A stretch of 64,000 nt of DNA from Hymenobacter gummosus (GTDB taxonomy: Bacteria; Bacteroidota; Bacteroidia; Cytophagales; Hymenobacteraceae), in contig NZ_RXOF01000002.1 of assembly GCF_003970915.1 (NCBI RefSeq), forward strand, positions 310,001-374,000, written 5' to 3'. Below, piece by piece: positions 18,101 to 25,101 of the stretch. The notes under the pieces were generated by a model that was given only the letters and a program-made list of their open reading frames with translations, was not told the DNA's origin and did no database searches. Position numbers and translations under genes: made by a program. Position 1 is the first letter of the stretch; each line of letters opens with the position of its first letter.

Positions 18101-18864
18101 GCCATGTCGCGCGGGGTACCCACATTCTGGCGGTAGGCCGCGTTGATGGTGCCGAAAACGGGCGGGGACAGGTGGCGCTTCAGCGGCTGAAACCCGCCGT
18201 AAGTGCCGTTGCTAAGGGCCGGCTGGTGGCCCACCAGCAGCACGTTGCGCCCCTTGGTGTCGTCGATGACGTCCTGCAGCTGCTCCCGGAACTCCTCCGT
18301 CGACATGGTTTTGCAGTCGGTATCGGGGGCTTCGGGCCGGTCGAAGGGGTGCGAAAACCAGGGCGTGTTCAGCGCCACCAGTCGCACCAGCGGGGCCACG
18401 TCCACGATTTCAGGGCCGGGGCAGCCGTTGCTGGGCAGGAAGGCGTTCTGCCCGCCCAGCTGCTGCTCAATGTACTTCTCCAGCCGCCGCACGCTCTTTT
18501 GCCCGTCGCGGCCGGAGTTGTTCCAGTCTTTGTCGCCGGGCACGAAGTAAATGCGCCCGTTGGGCAAACCTTTCACCAGCGCCAGCAGCGCATTGGCCCG
18601 GCTTTCGAGCCCGGCGCGGGTGGTATCCTGTTTGTCGGAAAGGCCCGCGTTGCCCACGATGTCGCCCAGATGCACCACGGTGAAGGGCGTGGTTTCCTGC
18701 TCCAGGGTGCGGCGCAGGGTTTTGAGGCGGGCTTCGGGCACGGGCCCGGCGGTGTTGCCCAGCAGGTACACGTGGTGGGCCGGTGGGGTGGATTGCGCCG
18801 CGGCCGGCAGAACAGCCGTCAGCAGCAGGCCCGCTGCCAGCAGCGGACGGTAGATATAGCTCAT
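15163..18864 (-). CDS. metallophosphoesterase fused to a C-terminal outer-membrane beta-barrel
   Basis: The protein has 1233 residues with a signal peptide (MSYIYRPLLAAGLLLTAVLPA, cleaved near AAAQS). Residues ~30-330 are a calcineurin-like metallophosphoesterase: VVHLGDIVGN, YFVPGDKDWN and LLVGHQPALS supply metal ligands. A long middle region follows, containing a kinase-like-sounding but unassigned segment (KHEDNWKWAEF). From about residue 850 to the C-terminus it is rich in alternating aromatic strands (RYRGYQTEAFFERAF, LRLALGYANTPFLPFYYGLFGF) and ends like BamA/surface-antigen barrels (IQFGLGFRIDQ). It is probably an outer-membrane enzyme anchored by its own barrel. The substrate is unknown. 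Confidence 0.8.
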   Translation of the reverse strand: MSYIYRPLLAAGLLLTAVLPAAAQSTPPAHHVYLLGNTAGPVPEARLKTLRRTLEQETTPFTVVHLGDIVGNAGLSDKQDTTRAGLESRANALLALVKGLPNGRIYFVPGDKDWNNSGRDGQKSVRRLEKYIEQQLGGQNAFLPSNGCPGPEIVDVAPLVRLVALNTPWFSHPFDRPEAPDTDCKTMSTEEFREQLQDVIDDTKGRNVLLVGHQPALSNGTYGGFQPLKRHLSPPVFGTINAAYRQNVGTPRDMASPGYQEFRKTLLSTLKDHPGVIYAAAHDFSLQLTPFERNYHLVSGSFAHSEPVANNAKSLYNAKEAGYTRLDYYPDGTVKTTFLRFEGADAVKEAFAATLFQSACLPESKTTPTNAFIPECPSAPKGVATPKPDASSGPTATVTPGPQYRAHGLQKSLIGPLYRSSWTQPVAVPVLDLSTTRGGLRPTGRGGGRQTTSLKMIAADSSEYTFRSVDKDVTRILPPELRGSVASDILHDITATANPYSGLVISPLLDRTDVLHARPKLYVLPDNQQLGPYREQYAGLLGTLEDDPWDKKDNLPGFGGADNVRRSFSMFRQLYKDHDNRVDARQLGKARAFDMLVADFGKHEDNWKWAEFKEGKGAVYQPIPRDRDQAFTLWNGALTWIANREWAVPSIEDFQAHFNDLESLNWPARHLDRALLQSLSREDWRQIGQYLQQRITPAAIDSATAQLPKEIQGLSGQDINRKLKSRIQELPKAIDEYYLMLARDVDVVGSNKAEVFTVQRLPDGNVRVQVSKKNDEGTAKGQPFFDRTFVKGETRDIRLYGLDGKDVFNVSGEGSGSIRVRIIGGEGGDVVADDSRGGRTEVYDVPNTELKAGPGTADRRSLRLGINHYDRDAFEYDGYAPRGSIIYNQNDGFGLAAGFDWVKQGFRKPDYRVRYGIDAQYTTGGNRQITGNVRWRYLIGKWDFGARATYGNYFPFYNFFGLGNNTGKNDDLYDDRFYRARYRGYQTEAFFERAFRGKSLVRIGPVYEQYQSDFAPDSYIGQLQAQPTPSDLQPNTDFQRLLGGRAVVDLDFRDRKLFARKGVRLYGEHTTWHQLNQQQRTIGLTEAFVEYLATARLGIPVTLAVKGGGGKNYGPSDEIPFYKFTQLGQRQNLRGYVRNRFTGDASLYLNSELRLALGYANTPFLPFYYGLFGFYDQGQVYYKGNADGGWHRGYGGGFYIAPVYETFALSVSVQHSVEEAALIQFGLGFRIDQ

Positions 18865-18975
18865 GCGGAAGGAGAATGGCAGAAGCCCGCCGGCTGCGGC
18901 ACCGGCGGGATGTAAAAGCTACCTACGCGAAAAGCTCCTCCGCGGATTAACGGATATTAATCAAAATTTAATCCG

Positions 18976-19671
18976 CTACTGCCCGGCTTGGGCCAGCAAC
19001 TCCCGCACCACCCGCGGCACGCCCACAGTAGCCGGCTCGGGCACAAACTGCACCCCGTGGCGCGACGTGCTAGGCTGGCTCGGGTCGATGACGTAGAGCG
19101 GGTGGCCGGTGGGCAGGTAGTGAAGCAGCCCGGCGGCCGGGTACACCTGCAAGGAAGTGCCCACCACCAGCATCACATCGGCCGTGGCGCACTCCTCGGC
19201 GGCGCGCTCAATCAGCGGCACGGCCTCCCCGAACCACACAATGTTGGGGCGCAGCTGGTGGCCCCGCTCGCACAGCTCACCCATCTCGATGCGGTCCTTG
19301 TCGCCGAGCGGGTACACCAGCTCCTCGTAGCGGGAGCTGCGGGCCTCGTTGAGCTTGCCGTGCAGGTGAATGACGCGGCTGGAGCCGGCCCGCTCGTGCA
19401 AATCGTCCACGTTCTGGGTGATGATAACCACCTCGTAGGCCTGCTCCAACTCCACCAGGGCGCGGTGCCCGGCGTTGGGCTGGGCCTTGTTGGCGGCACC
19501 GCGGCGCTGGTTGTAAAACTCCTGCACCAGCGCCGGGTTGCGGGCCCAGCCCTCGGGCGAGGCCACGTCTTCCACCCGGTGATTTTCCCAAAGTCCATCG
19601 GAGGCGCGGAAGGTGGCAATGCCGCTTTCGGCCGAAATGCCCGCGCCGGTGAGTACAACAATTTTTTTCAT
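18976..19671 (-). CDS. cobB: NAD-dependent protein deacylase, sirtuin family (CobB-like)
   Basis: The protein has 231 residues. NAD-binding motifs are GAGISAESGIATFR (residues ~9-22) and TQNVDDLHE (~85-93), and the catalytic His is H104 in IHLHG. Tyr53 and Arg56 in EFYNQRR match the Y-x-x-R pocket of class III sirtuins, which favours removal of succinyl and malonyl groups as well as acetyl. The small zinc module is degenerate: between residues 105 and 150 only Cys134 remains of the expected four cysteines. It lies between the large barrel protein and a DUF4846 gene, on the same strand, with no sign of close coupling. Confidence 0.9.
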   Translation of the reverse strand: MKKIVVLTGAGISAESGIATFRASDGLWENHRVEDVASPEGWARNPALVQEFYNQRRGAANKAQPNAGHRALVELEQAYEVVIITQNVDDLHERAGSSRVIHLHGKLNEARSSRYEELVYPLGDKDRIEMGELCERGHQLRPNIVWFGEAVPLIERAAEECATADVMLVVGTSLQVYPAAGLLHYLPTGHPLYVIDPSQPSTSRHGVQFVPEPATVGVPRVVRELLAQAGQ

Positions 19672-19827
19672 GCGGTCGGGGGCACGTCGCGACGCGCCCG
19701 GCGGATCTGGGAAGAGCTATTGGGTGGTAATGTAGAATGAAATCGGCAACTGGGAGCAGCCCCGCCGGATTCGTAGCCTGTTGGCCGGACAACGGTAACC
19801 GACCTCCCCGGCAGGCGCGTGGCGCCC

Positions 19828-20718
19828 CTACCAGCGTTTCAACGCATCGGCCCGAAACTCCCACTCCGGCGTCTCGAATACCCCGCCCGGCGCCGTCAGC
19901 CGAAACCAGGCGCCCAGCTGTGGCTCCGCCACGTTGCGCAGCACGTGCATGTCCTGGGCGGGCATGTAGCTCTGGGCCAGCAGGGCGTAGCGGGCGTGGG
20001 TAGCGGGGTTTTCGGCCACATCGAGCACCGTCACGGCGTGGCCCGGCGAGCCACCCAGCACGAACACGTCGCCGGGTTGGGCATCGGTCAGGGGCACCGG
20101 GCGCATTTCCCGGCTCAGCGACAGGGTGCCGGCGTAGCTGAAAATCACGTCGAGGTAGCGGCGCAGGGCGGCGTGGGTGGGCTTTTCAGCGGGGCGCGGG
20201 GTGGGCACCACGTCTTCCCCCTTCACCTGAAAGCCCCGGCCGTCAACCCAGTCGCCAAACCAGATGTCGTGGCCGCTGGTCAGGTGGAAGTGAATGGCGC
20301 GGAAGTTCTGGGTGAACTGATACTCGGCCCGCAGGCGGATGGCCGCGTCGGCGCACTGCTGCAAGTCGCGCGGGCCGGTGTCGATGTCGATAACGGCGGC
20401 GTGGACGCTCTGCGGGTTTTTCAGCCGCCCGTCGTGCAGGCGCACGGCCGTGCCTTTGGGCCGTAGCGGCAGCTGCCGCAGCCACTCCCCATACGAGCCC
20501 GGCGCCACCTGCACGCGCTGGCAGCCGGCCGGTGGCGCGAAGCGCGCCGCCAGGGCTGTCTGAGCGTTGTACAGCTGGCTGAGCCAGGCGTAGCGCGGGC
20601 TGGTTGGAGTTGGAGCGGAGGTAGTTGGCGCCGTGGCGCCGGTTGCCGCGGGCTGTAGTGGGTTGGTCAGCAGCAGGCCGCCCATGACCAGCGGATACAG
20701 AAATAGGGATGAAGCCAT
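19828..20718 (-). CDS. DUF4846-family exported protein
   Basis: The protein has 296 residues from the ATG at 20718, which begins a hydrophobic signal (ASSLFLYPLVMGGLLL); a later ATG at 20685 is possible. A Thr/Pro/Ala linker follows, then a globular domain with recognisable DUF4846 segments: SYGEWLRQLPL, VIDIDTGPRDLQQCADA, HFHLTSGHDIWFGDW and PGDVFVLGGSPGHAVTVLDV. The last segment, with Pro-Gly-His, recalls NlpC/P60-like or amidase folds, but I cannot assign an activity. It is probably periplasmic or surface-attached. The next gene upstream (metallopeptidase) ends 50 bp before its start. Confidence 0.75.
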   Translation of the reverse strand: MASSLFLYPLVMGGLLLTNPLQPAATGATAPTTSAPTPTSPRYAWLSQLYNAQTALAARFAPPAGCQRVQVAPGSYGEWLRQLPLRPKGTAVRLHDGRLKNPQSVHAAVIDIDTGPRDLQQCADAAIRLRAEYQFTQNFRAIHFHLTSGHDIWFGDWVDGRGFQVKGEDVVPTPRPAEKPTHAALRRYLDVIFSYAGTLSLSREMRPVPLTDAQPGDVFVLGGSPGHAVTVLDVAENPATHARYALLAQSYMPAQDMHVLRNVAEPQLGAWFRLTAPGGVFETPEWEFRADALKRW

Positions 20719-20768
20719 ACTTGGGCCGATAACGAGGCGGCGCGTCTTTTCTTGTGCCTGGCGGCGGC

Positions 20769-21494
20769 TCAGCAGGCGTCGGGGCCGGAGTGGCCCGGCA
20801 CGCGTTGGTTCAGCGTGGCCTTGTGGCGGCGCCAGTCGGGCATAAACTGGTCCATCAGGCCCCAGAAGCGGGCGTTGTGCAGCCGCTCGTGCAGATGAGT
20901 CAGCTCGTGCACCAGCACGTACTCCAGGCACTCGGCGGGCTGCTTGATGAGTTCCAGGCTCAGCCAGATGCGGCGGGCGCGGGTGTTGCAGGTGCCCCAG
21001 CGGGTGCGCATCTGCTTCACGCCCCAGGCCGCAGCGCGGGCGCCCACCACCGGCTCCCAGCGGGCCAGCAGGGCCGGAATCTGCTCTTTCAGCCGGGCGC
21101 GGTACCAGTTGCTCAGGGCCTGTTCCCGCTCGGCGGCGGTGCTGGCGGCGGGGGCGTGCAAGTCGAGGTAGCCCGGCTCCGACTGCGCCACCCGGGCCCG
21201 GCCAGTGGTCGGCAGCACGCGCAGCTGCAGCGGCTGGCCCTGGTAGTAGTGCGTCTCGCCGGGGCTGAAGGTATGCTCCGCCGGGGCCGGCAGGGCCGCA
21301 AACCGCTCCTGGTGCTTCTGAATCCAGGCCCGGCGCGACTCGATGAACTCGTGGATGTTGGCTTCGGGCAGGCGCAGCGGGGCGGCCACGCGCACCCGGC
21401 CGTGGGGCGGGTACACCGTCACCCGCAAGGTGCGGATGGACTTGCGGACCACTTCCACGGCCAGGTCGCCGATTTGTATGGTTTTGGTAATCAT
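20769..21494 (-). CDS. YgjP/SprT-like metallopeptidase (M48-type fold)
   Basis: The protein has 241 residues from the ATG at 21494; longer readings begin in a repeat-like leader. The zinc-binding motif is HELTHLHE (HExxH) near residue 200, preceded by the family signature RWGTCNTRARRIWLSLELI, as in YgjP (DUF45). It is a cytoplasmic predicted metal-dependent hydrolase, in some genomes linked to restriction systems. Here the neighbours are DUF4846 and DUF1697 genes, with no restriction genes. Substrate unknown. Confidence 0.85.
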   Translation of the reverse strand: MITKTIQIGDLAVEVVRKSIRTLRVTVYPPHGRVRVAAPLRLPEANIHEFIESRRAWIQKHQERFAALPAPAEHTFSPGETHYYQGQPLQLRVLPTTGRARVAQSEPGYLDLHAPAASTAAEREQALSNWYRARLKEQIPALLARWEPVVGARAAAWGVKQMRTRWGTCNTRARRIWLSLELIKQPAECLEYVLVHELTHLHERLHNARFWGLMDQFMPDWRRHKATLNQRVPGHSGPDAC

Positions 21495-21619
21495 AGGAAA
21501 AGGCGCGGACTTCTGTTTCTCGCAGAGGTCCGCAGAGCACTGCGCTGAGGTGCGCAGGGGCGGAATCTTCGGACGCAAAAGCTGCAAGTTAAGGCCCTGC
21601 CACTATCCGATAAAAGGCC

Positions 21620-22165
21620 TCAGGCCGCCTTGGCCGCCGCCAGAATCTTCAGGGCGGTAGGGTAGAAGCGCGTTGTCGTGCGCTTGCCCAGCAGCTTGTC
21701 GAGAAAGGCCGTGGAGGAAGACACCCGGCCGTCGAGCAGGTGCCAGATGACGAAGGCTTCCCGGCTGGGCGTAACGTGCAGCAGCTCGTAATCCTGCTTG
21801 GGCGAGCGAAGCGGCAGGGCTAAATCAGTGGGGGCGGCGTCGGTGAGCAGCATCACGCACAGGCGCATGTTGTCCGTCAAGGTCAGCGGCGCGAACGGGT
21901 TCAGGGCCAGCAGCTGCTCAAACTCCGGCACCGTGCGCAGAAACGCGGGCACTTCGTAGCCCAGGGCCTGCCGCAGGTGCTCCTCAATGCGGCGCGTGAG
22001 GGCCGCTCGGTCCTCCGTTTCCGGGGCCTCGAAGAAGATGTTGCCGCTCTGAATGTAGCTGCGCACGTGCCGCAGGCCCAGCTCCGTGAACAAGGCCCGT
22101 AGCCGCTCCATCGTCACGCGGTGGCCGCCGACGTTGATGCCGCGCAACAAAGCAATGTAAGTCAT
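21620..22165 (-). CDS. DUF1697 family protein
   Basis: The protein has 181 residues. It starts with the family signature YIALLRGINVGGHR, followed by LRALFTELGL and YIQSGNIFF, all diagnostic of DUF1697. The fold is related to ferredoxin-like domains and the function is unknown. It is cytoplasmic and monocistronic in appearance, between topA and the metallopeptidase gene. Confidence 0.85.
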   Translation of the reverse strand: MTYIALLRGINVGGHRVTMERLRALFTELGLRHVRSYIQSGNIFFEAPETEDRAALTRRIEEHLRQALGYEVPAFLRTVPEFEQLLALNPFAPLTLTDNMRLCVMLLTDAAPTDLALPLRSPKQDYELLHVTPSREAFVIWHLLDGRVSSSTAFLDKLLGKRTTTRFYPTALKILAAAKAA

Positions 22166-22223
22166 AGCTCGAACGCCCGACGCCGCTCAGTTGCGGCCTC
22201 GAAAGCGGGCGGCAAGCTACAAA

Positions 22224-22256
22224 AAAGGCCCGCCGACGCAGCGGTCAGCGGGCCTT
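22224..22256 (-). terminator. topA terminator
   Basis: A 10-bp stem (AAAGGCCCGC and its complement) with a T-run on the minus strand lies 20 bp downstream of topA. Confidence 0.75.
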
Positions 22257-22277
22257 TAGCAGATAGGAGTCCGCGGC

Positions 22278-24749
22278 TTACTTGGTCGGCTTCTTCGGCG
22301 CGGCGGCTTTCTTGGCCGCGGGCTTCTTGGCGGCCGTACCCTCGGCTTTTTTGGTCGTCGCCTTGGCCGTTTTGGCCTTAGCCGGCGCCGCATCCGTGGC
22401 TGCGGCGGCCGTTTTCTTCGCGCCGAAGCGGCCGCGGGCGGGCTTGTCCGGCGTGGCGTCGGCCAGTTCGATGCAGCGCTGCAGGGTCAGTTCCCGGGGC
22501 TCTTCGCCCTTGGGAATCTTCACGTTCTTGCCCGCCGCCACGATGTAGGGGCCGTATTTGCCGTTGACTACCTGCACGTCGGCGCGGCCCTCGGCCTCGA
22601 AGCTCTTGATAACCTTTTCGGCCTCCTGCTTGCGCTTGGCGTTGATCAGCTCCACGGCTTCTTCGGCCGTGACGGTGTGCGGGTCCTGGCCTTTAGCCAA
22701 GGAGTAGAACTTGCCGTCGTGGCGGATGTATGGACCGAAGCGGCCCACGGCGGCGGTCATGTCGGCCTCCTCGTACTGGCCCACGATGCGCGGCAGCTTG
22801 AACAGCTCCAGCGCGTCGTCCAGGGTCAGGCTCTCGATGAACTGCCCCTTGCGCAGGTTGGCGTAGGCCGGCTTGGTTTGCCCGTCCGTTTCGCCCAGCT
22901 GCACGTAGGGCCCGAAGCGGCCCAGCTTGGCGTAGATTTTCTCGCCGGTTTCGGGGTGCAGGCCGATTTCGCGGGTGGTGCCCACGTCGGCGCGCTCCAC
23001 TTCCTTGCCCCGCTCCACGGTCTCGTGGAAGGTGCCGTAGAAGCCCGAAATCATTTCCTCCCAGCTTTCCAGGCCGTCGGCAATGCGGTCAAACTCGTCC
23101 TCCACCTTGGCCGTGAACTGGAAGTCGACGATAACCGGGAAGTGCTCCACCAAGAAGTCGTTCACAACCATGGCCGTATCCGTCGGGAACAGCTTGGCTT
23201 TATCGGCGCCGTAGGTTTCGGTCTTCACCTCGGTCTTCACCGCGTCGCCATCCAGGGTCAGCACGTGGAATTTCCGCTCCTTGCCCTCGCGCGAGTCTTT
23301 TTCCACGTAGCCGCGCTTCTGAATGGTGCTGATGGTGGGGGCGTAGGTCGACGGGCGGCCGATGCCCATTTCCTCCATCTTTTTCACCAGCGAAGCCTCC
23401 GTGTAGCGGGCCGGCGGCGTGGCGTACCGCTCCGTAGCCGAGAGGCGCTGCAACGGCAGCGGCTGCCCGATGGACAGCGGCGGCAGCCCCCGCGAAAACG
23501 ACGATTCGCCGTCCCCGCCGTCCTCCTCGTCCTTCGACTCGGTGTAGGCTTTCAAAAAGCCCTCGAACGTAATAACCTCGCCCGTAGCCGACAGGATGGT
23601 GCCGGGCTGGGTGCTGATGCCGATGGTAGCCGTCGTCCGCTCAATCTGCGCGTCAGCCATCTGCGAGGCCAGGGCGCGCTTGCGAATCAGGTCGTACAGG
23701 CGCTGCTCGGCCGAATCCTCGCCGGCTTTAATCAAGGAGAAGTCCGTGGGGCGAATGGCTTCGTGGGCCTCCTGGGCCGAGGCGGCTTTGGTTTTGTACT
23801 GCCGGGTGTGGGCGTACTCCGCCCCGTAGCTCCGCTCGATTTCGTGCTTGGCGCCCAGCAGGGCCTCCTGCGAGAGGTTCACCGAGTCGGTACGCATGTA
23901 GCTGATCTTGCCGGCCTCGTACAGGCGCTGAGCCACGCTCATGGTCTGCGCCACCGAGAAACCCAGCTTGCGCGAGGCCTCCTGCTGCAGCGTGGAGGTG
24001 GTGAAGGGCGGGGCGGGGGAGCGTTTGCCCGGCTTCTTCTCTAAGGTGTCGATGGTGTAGGCCGCGCCCACGCAGCGGGCCAGGAAGGCGTCGGCTTCCT
24101 CGCGGGTGGTCAGGCGGCGGGGCAGCTCGGCTTCCAGCACGGCCCCATTGCCAGCGTCGAAGCGGGCCACCACGCGGTAGGCGGAGCTGGTCTTGAACTG
24201 GCTGATTTCCCGCTCGCGCTCCACCACCAAGCGCACCGCTACCGACTGCACGCGGCCGGCCGATAGCCCGGTCTTCACCTTCTTCCAGAGCACCGGGCTT
24301 AGCTCGAAGCCCACGAGGCGGTCGAGCACGCGGCGGGCCTGCTGGGCATTCACCAAGTTCAGGTCGATTTCGCGGGGCGAGTCGATGGCGTTGAGGATGG
24401 CATTTTTGGTGATTTCGCGGAAGACGATGCGCCGGGTCTTGGCGTTGGTCAGATCCAGCGTTTCGGCCAGGTGCCAGCTGATGGCCTCACCTTCGCGGTC
24501 ATCGTCACTCGCCAGCCACACGGTCTCGGCTTCCTTGGCCAGCTTCTTGAGCTGGGCAATGACCTCGCGCTTGTCGGGCGACACCACGTAGGTCGGCTTG
24601 AAGCCATTTTGGATATCAATGGCGTTGTTGTCCTTGGGCAGGTCGCGCACGTGCCCGAAGCTGGATTTAACCACGAAGTCCTTGCCCAGGTAACCTTCGA
24701 TGGTTTTGGCCTTGGCGGGCGACTCCACGATGACTAGATTCTTGACCAT
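22278..24749 (-). CDS. topA: DNA topoisomerase I
   Basis: The protein has 823 residues from the ATG at 24749 (MVKNLVIVESPAKAKTI); upstream in-frame codons are not conserved-looking. The TOPRIM domain has SPAKA and the DDDREGE acidic motif. The catalytic Tyr is Tyr284 in SYMRTDSVN. The C-terminus has three related modules (GRFGPYVQLGE, GRFGPYIRHDGKF, GKYGPYIVAAG) in place of the cysteine zinc fingers of E. coli TopA. It ends in a ~45-residue Lys/Ala-rich tail, probably a non-specific DNA-binding extension. It relaxes negative supercoils, opposing gyrase. Confidence 0.95.
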   Translation of the reverse strand: MVKNLVIVESPAKAKTIEGYLGKDFVVKSSFGHVRDLPKDNNAIDIQNGFKPTYVVSPDKREVIAQLKKLAKEAETVWLASDDDREGEAISWHLAETLDLTNAKTRRIVFREITKNAILNAIDSPREIDLNLVNAQQARRVLDRLVGFELSPVLWKKVKTGLSAGRVQSVAVRLVVEREREISQFKTSSAYRVVARFDAGNGAVLEAELPRRLTTREEADAFLARCVGAAYTIDTLEKKPGKRSPAPPFTTSTLQQEASRKLGFSVAQTMSVAQRLYEAGKISYMRTDSVNLSQEALLGAKHEIERSYGAEYAHTRQYKTKAASAQEAHEAIRPTDFSLIKAGEDSAEQRLYDLIRKRALASQMADAQIERTTATIGISTQPGTILSATGEVITFEGFLKAYTESKDEEDGGDGESSFSRGLPPLSIGQPLPLQRLSATERYATPPARYTEASLVKKMEEMGIGRPSTYAPTISTIQKRGYVEKDSREGKERKFHVLTLDGDAVKTEVKTETYGADKAKLFPTDTAMVVNDFLVEHFPVIVDFQFTAKVEDEFDRIADGLESWEEMISGFYGTFHETVERGKEVERADVGTTREIGLHPETGEKIYAKLGRFGPYVQLGETDGQTKPAYANLRKGQFIESLTLDDALELFKLPRIVGQYEEADMTAAVGRFGPYIRHDGKFYSLAKGQDPHTVTAEEAVELINAKRKQEAEKVIKSFEAEGRADVQVVNGKYGPYIVAAGKNVKIPKGEEPRELTLQRCIELADATPDKPARGRFGAKKTAAAATDAAPAKAKTAKATTKKAEGTAAKKPAAKKAAAPKKPTK

Positions 24750-25101
24750 AAAGCGGGGTGGGTATCGGTAGGCGCTAGGCGTCGGTTCAGGAAAAAAAGG
24801 AAACCAAAAAGCGCGGCGAGTCGTTGAACTTGGCCGCAAAGATGAATGAATAATCCATTGTGCGGCCCCTAACGTTCGGTAGGCTCCTAGCAACGCGCAG
24901 TTTTAGCGTCAAGTTTCGCTCCCTTGAAAGTATTGCCATTCAGCTCCCTGCCGGAGTCATATTTGACCGGCGGCCAACACAAAAGAATATATAGTAGCGC
25001 GCAAGCCGAGCCGTTTGCTACTTTTGCTCATACTGCCTGCCGTATCCGGCCGGCTTCCCCACGCCCTCACTGCGCTTCGGCGCGCCCTGCATTCCGCTCC
25101 T
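24750..25101. other. divergent promoter region between topA and the chemosensory operon
   Basis: This is a 352-bp gene-free region. On the plus strand TACTTTTG at 25019-25026 is a perfect TAnnTTTG box. On the minus strand CATCTTTG at 24844-24837 is a one-base variant that could serve topA. Nothing else was recognised. Confidence 0.5.
25019..25026 (+). promoter_or_regulatory. candidate -7 box of the chemosensory operon
   Basis: TACTTTTG matches TAnnTTTG and lies 76 nt before the receptor start at 25102. No convincing -33 element was seen. Confidence 0.5.
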
